DNA of 64,000 nucleotides from Sphingobacterium faecale (lineage in GTDB: Bacteria > Bacteroidota > Bacteroidia > Sphingobacteriales > Sphingobacteriaceae): NCBI RefSeq assembly GCF_016746095.1, contig NZ_JAERTY010000012.1, positions 62,001 through 126,000 of the forward strand, written 5' to 3'. Shown in pieces: positions 62,093 to 64,000 of the stretch. Numbering within the stretch: position 1 is the first letter of the stretch; each line of letters begins with the position of its first letter. Made by a program: the position numbers and the translations under genes. The notes under the pieces were generated by a model. The model ran no database searches, had not been told where the DNA came from, and saw only the letters and a list, made by a program, of their open reading frames with translations.

Positions 62093-62224
62093 TTAAGCCA
62101 GAAGCCTCATATCCTCCAATGATTTAAAAGACATAGTGATGTCTTTGGCGTCATCCATTGAAAAAGCCAATAATAATGCGCATATAATGCTTAATCCTGT
62201 AAAATGTAAAATTGCTTTTTTCAT
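62093..62224 (-). CDS. 43-aa exported or membrane-anchored peptide
   Basis: ATG (62224) frame of 43 codons on the minus strand. MKKAILHFTGLSIICALLLA is a clear signal or anchor, then an acidic/polar tail (FSMDDAKDITMSFKSLEDM). It starts 12 bp after the Kelch gene stop on the same strand, so it is co-transcribed. Too short for automatic calling. Without a partner domain, the function is unknown. Confidence 0.5.
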   Translation of the reverse strand: MKKAILHFTGLSIICALLLAFSMDDAKDITMSFKSLEDMRLLA

Positions 62225-62236
62225 ATATACTTCTTA

Positions 62237-63937
62237 TTAATTTTGTCCGTTACTTAATTTGTATCCCCAAAAACTTGAATAACGTTGACTGTTTCCTATA
62301 GCTTGCCCAAGGCCAATAAATAGTGTGTTGTCCAAAAAGAAACCTGTGCTTTGGCTTCTAAAGCTGTTTGATGTTTCGTCTGCATAATTTATAAATTTTG
62401 ACCACGTATCTGACCCAGGAGTATACTTATAAATCTCATTTGTGCTATAGAATTGAGGACTTTTATCACGATCATATCCTAATCCTACATAAGCTTCACT
62501 TCCAGTTGTTACGGCTACATTTCCACTGGTATATTCGTAGGATGGAATTCCTTTTTTTTGAATCCAAGTGTCCTTACTCGCATCATATTGATATAAATCA
62601 TAATATTTTAGTCTGCCCAATCGGCCTCCACCCACGTAGCCTTTCCCATCCAGTGAAAAGGAGTAGGCTTCCGTTCTTTCACCTGGTACATTCGCTTTCT
62701 TCGTCCATGTGTCTGTTTGGGCATGATATGCATAGAAATCATTAAAATACTGATCGTTATTTGATCCTGCGCCAATATAACCTATGCCATTGGCAGAAAA
62801 ACCTACGGCAAAAGCTCTTTTATCTCCCGGAAAGTTTGCCTTTTTCTCCCATGTATTTAACTTGGGATCATAGCAGTAGAAGGTGTTGCTTTCTTGTTCA
62901 TTGCTAAAACCTGTTCCAACATAAGCTTTGCCATCGATTACAAAAGCCACTGCATGTGAAAGCGATCCGGCTGGAAAATCGGCTTTGGGTAACCAAATGT
63001 CAAAATCGACATCATATTCCCATAGCTTCTTTGAGTCCGGATTTCCTCCAAAGGCCTCAAAACCTGCTCCACCTACTATGTAAGCGGTGTTGTTGGCGAC
63101 AAAAGAGCTAGCCCCTGAGCGGGATTCTCCTATACTGCCTTGTTTTAGATATTCTTCCAAGACAACGCTATAATTTTCTCCTGCCCCAAAATTAGCTCGT
63201 TGTCCCCAATATCCCTGTTTTAAGGCGGGAAAAGAAGGGACGATTGTCAGAGGGTTCTGGCTTTTTGAAATGACATGACCATCTAAATTCAATTCAATAT
63301 CTCCAGGCTGAATTCCTTTCGGGATTTTAAAATAAGCCCGCCCTACCAGGTATTCCTTGAAAGCTTCTACGTGAAAGGCTGTAACCCATTCATCACTTCC
63401 TGTAAAACGAATCTTCACCTCGTCCTTTGCTGCCTCCATGAATTCACTCGATGCTAAGATGATAACCTCTCCAATACGGGCTTTCCAAGGCCCAAAACTA
63501 AACTTAACGGCAGGGAGAATTCCCTGCAATTCGATGGTCGTAGAAGCATATTGTGGATCTCGTTTGCCATTAACCAACATGTCAACTACCGCAATCTCTT
63601 TGTTGTTGATGTTGAAATTGGCAATTAAGGTGATTTGGCTTTTAGTGATTTCTTGTATCTCAATAGTCACTGGAAAGGGAATTTTCTCTCGTCTGTCAGA
63701 TAGCCACATCCAAGCGAAAAAATCAAATGTTATATTTTTAGGGTTTTCCTTTAGTAGCTTTTCGAAATTTCCGAAAAGGGTAACCGTTTCTCCTGATTTT
63801 ATTTTTTCCTTGCCAAATTGAATTTGGATGATCTGCTCAGGTTCTATGATCGGATCGTTTTTGTCTTTATTACAAGAGATGAGTGTTAGTAATACTGCAA
63901 TAGCAATAAAACAAATGGGTAATGAAATACTCTTCAC
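62237..63937 (-). CDS. Kelch-repeat lipoprotein with IPT/Ig-like N-terminus
   Basis: 566 aa. Lipobox LISC (Cys 22). Residues ~30-230 contain two or three IPT/Ig-like beta domains (FGKEKIKSGETVTLFGNFEK, FGPWKARIGEVIILAS). From ~270 to the end there are at least five Kelch blades of ~48 residues with the pattern 'G.gYvg.G......d.y.YD...dtW..ka..P': KLWEYDVDFDIWLPKADFP, FYCYDPKLNTWEKKANFPG, FYAYHAQTDTWTKKANVPG, LYQYDASKDTWIQKKGIPS and IYKYTPGSDTWSKF. Surface beta-propeller, probably a binding protein; function unknown. It is transcribed together with the 43-aa peptide gene. Confidence 0.85.
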   Translation of the reverse strand: MKSISLPICFIAIAVLLTLISCNKDKNDPIIEPEQIIQIQFGKEKIKSGETVTLFGNFEKLLKENPKNITFDFFAWMWLSDRREKIPFPVTIEIQEITKSQITLIANFNINNKEIAVVDMLVNGKRDPQYASTTIELQGILPAVKFSFGPWKARIGEVIILASSEFMEAAKDEVKIRFTGSDEWVTAFHVEAFKEYLVGRAYFKIPKGIQPGDIELNLDGHVISKSQNPLTIVPSFPALKQGYWGQRANFGAGENYSVVLEEYLKQGSIGESRSGASSFVANNTAYIVGGAGFEAFGGNPDSKKLWEYDVDFDIWLPKADFPAGSLSHAVAFVIDGKAYVGTGFSNEQESNTFYCYDPKLNTWEKKANFPGDKRAFAVGFSANGIGYIGAGSNNDQYFNDFYAYHAQTDTWTKKANVPGERTEAYSFSLDGKGYVGGGRLGRLKYYDLYQYDASKDTWIQKKGIPSYEYTSGNVAVTTGSEAYVGLGYDRDKSPQFYSTNEIYKYTPGSDTWSKFINYADETSNSFRSQSTGFFLDNTLFIGLGQAIGNSQRYSSFWGYKLSNGQN

Positions 63938-64000
63938 GTCAATATTGGTGTTTTATTTCTAAAATAACAAACGGATATTTTTTATCCCTAAAGATAACTA

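Noticed and set aside
62398-62745. Plus-strand frame (115 codons) rich in His/Leu inside the Kelch gene
   Set aside because: Antisense shadow of the repeated Kelch blades; the regular His/Tyr content comes from the opposite strand.
1-64000. CRISPR arrays, tRNA/rRNA genes, transposases, prophage genes
   Set aside because: Looked for regularly spaced repeats, tRNA-like arms and transposase or integrase motifs in the intergenic stretches and found none that could be supported.

Overview
The window looks like a chromosome segment of a Sphingobacteriaceae bacterium (Bacteroidetes), most like Sphingobacterium or a close relative. The evidence is two SusC/SusD pairs with an ECF sigma factor and a FecR anti-sigma, many short lipoproteins, and promoters of the Bacteroidetes type (TAnnTTTG at -7). 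I saw no rRNA, tRNA, CRISPR array, complete insertion sequence or prophage. By eye the left and middle parts have moderate GC, and the last 12-13 kb are clearly more AT-rich and patchy.

Region 1 (1-11 kb): the end of a WG-repeat protein, a secreted protein, then an iron block. The block has an AraC regulator divergent from a TonB-dependent siderophore receptor, a PepSY transmembrane protein that is probably a ferric-siderophore reductase, and a second outer-membrane barrel protein. Two lipoproteins of unknown role follow. Region 2 (11-17 kb): a small conserved protein, ornithine aminotransferase (rocD), a tail-anchored protein, a 59-aa secreted peptide missed by length cut-offs, and a TPR sensor kinase with its response regulator. 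Two nearly identical palindromes (TTTACGG-N4-CCGTAAA type) lie 19-20 bp upstream of -7 boxes on both sides of this two-component pair. This looks like a small unrecognised regulon.

Region 3 (17-32 kb, locus A): BACON lipoprotein, ECF sigma, FecR, SusC with an STN domain, SusD, a secreted endonuclease/exonuclease/phosphatase (EEP), two paralogous DUF5689-type surface lipoproteins, and a second EEP protein, closed by a strong terminator. It reads as a surface capture, cleavage and import system for a phosphodiester or phosphomonoester substrate such as extracellular nucleic acid. Region 4 (32-37 kb): a YncE-like propeller protein, an operon of two lipoproteins with a glutathionylspermidine-synthase-like enzyme (apparently a YgiB/YgiC-type pair), and a small membrane protein overlapping an ECF sigma gene.

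Region 5 (37-50 kb, locus B): a secreted alpha/beta hydrolase, ECF sigma, FecR, SusC, SusD, a small lipoprotein, a secreted double-domain cyanophycinase-like S51 protein, an S9 prolyl-oligopeptidase-like peptidase and a PBP4-type D-Ala-D-Ala carboxypeptidase. This SusCD locus carries peptidases where polysaccharide loci carry glycosidases. It is probably for peptides, cyanophycin-like polymers or muropeptides, and it is the best candidate here for an undescribed nutrient system.

Region 6 (50-64 kb): an accessory region with a lone GHKL ATPase, many orphan lipoproteins, gene remnants (a 3' end of a DUF4919-type gene, a broken copy of a 60-aa membrane protein, two short unassigned fragments), short direct repeats around single genes, a RhuM-PLD fusion protein, an NTF2-like and a YdeI-like protein, a 43-aa peptide and a Kelch lipoprotein. 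It looks like a site of repeated gain and loss of single genes.
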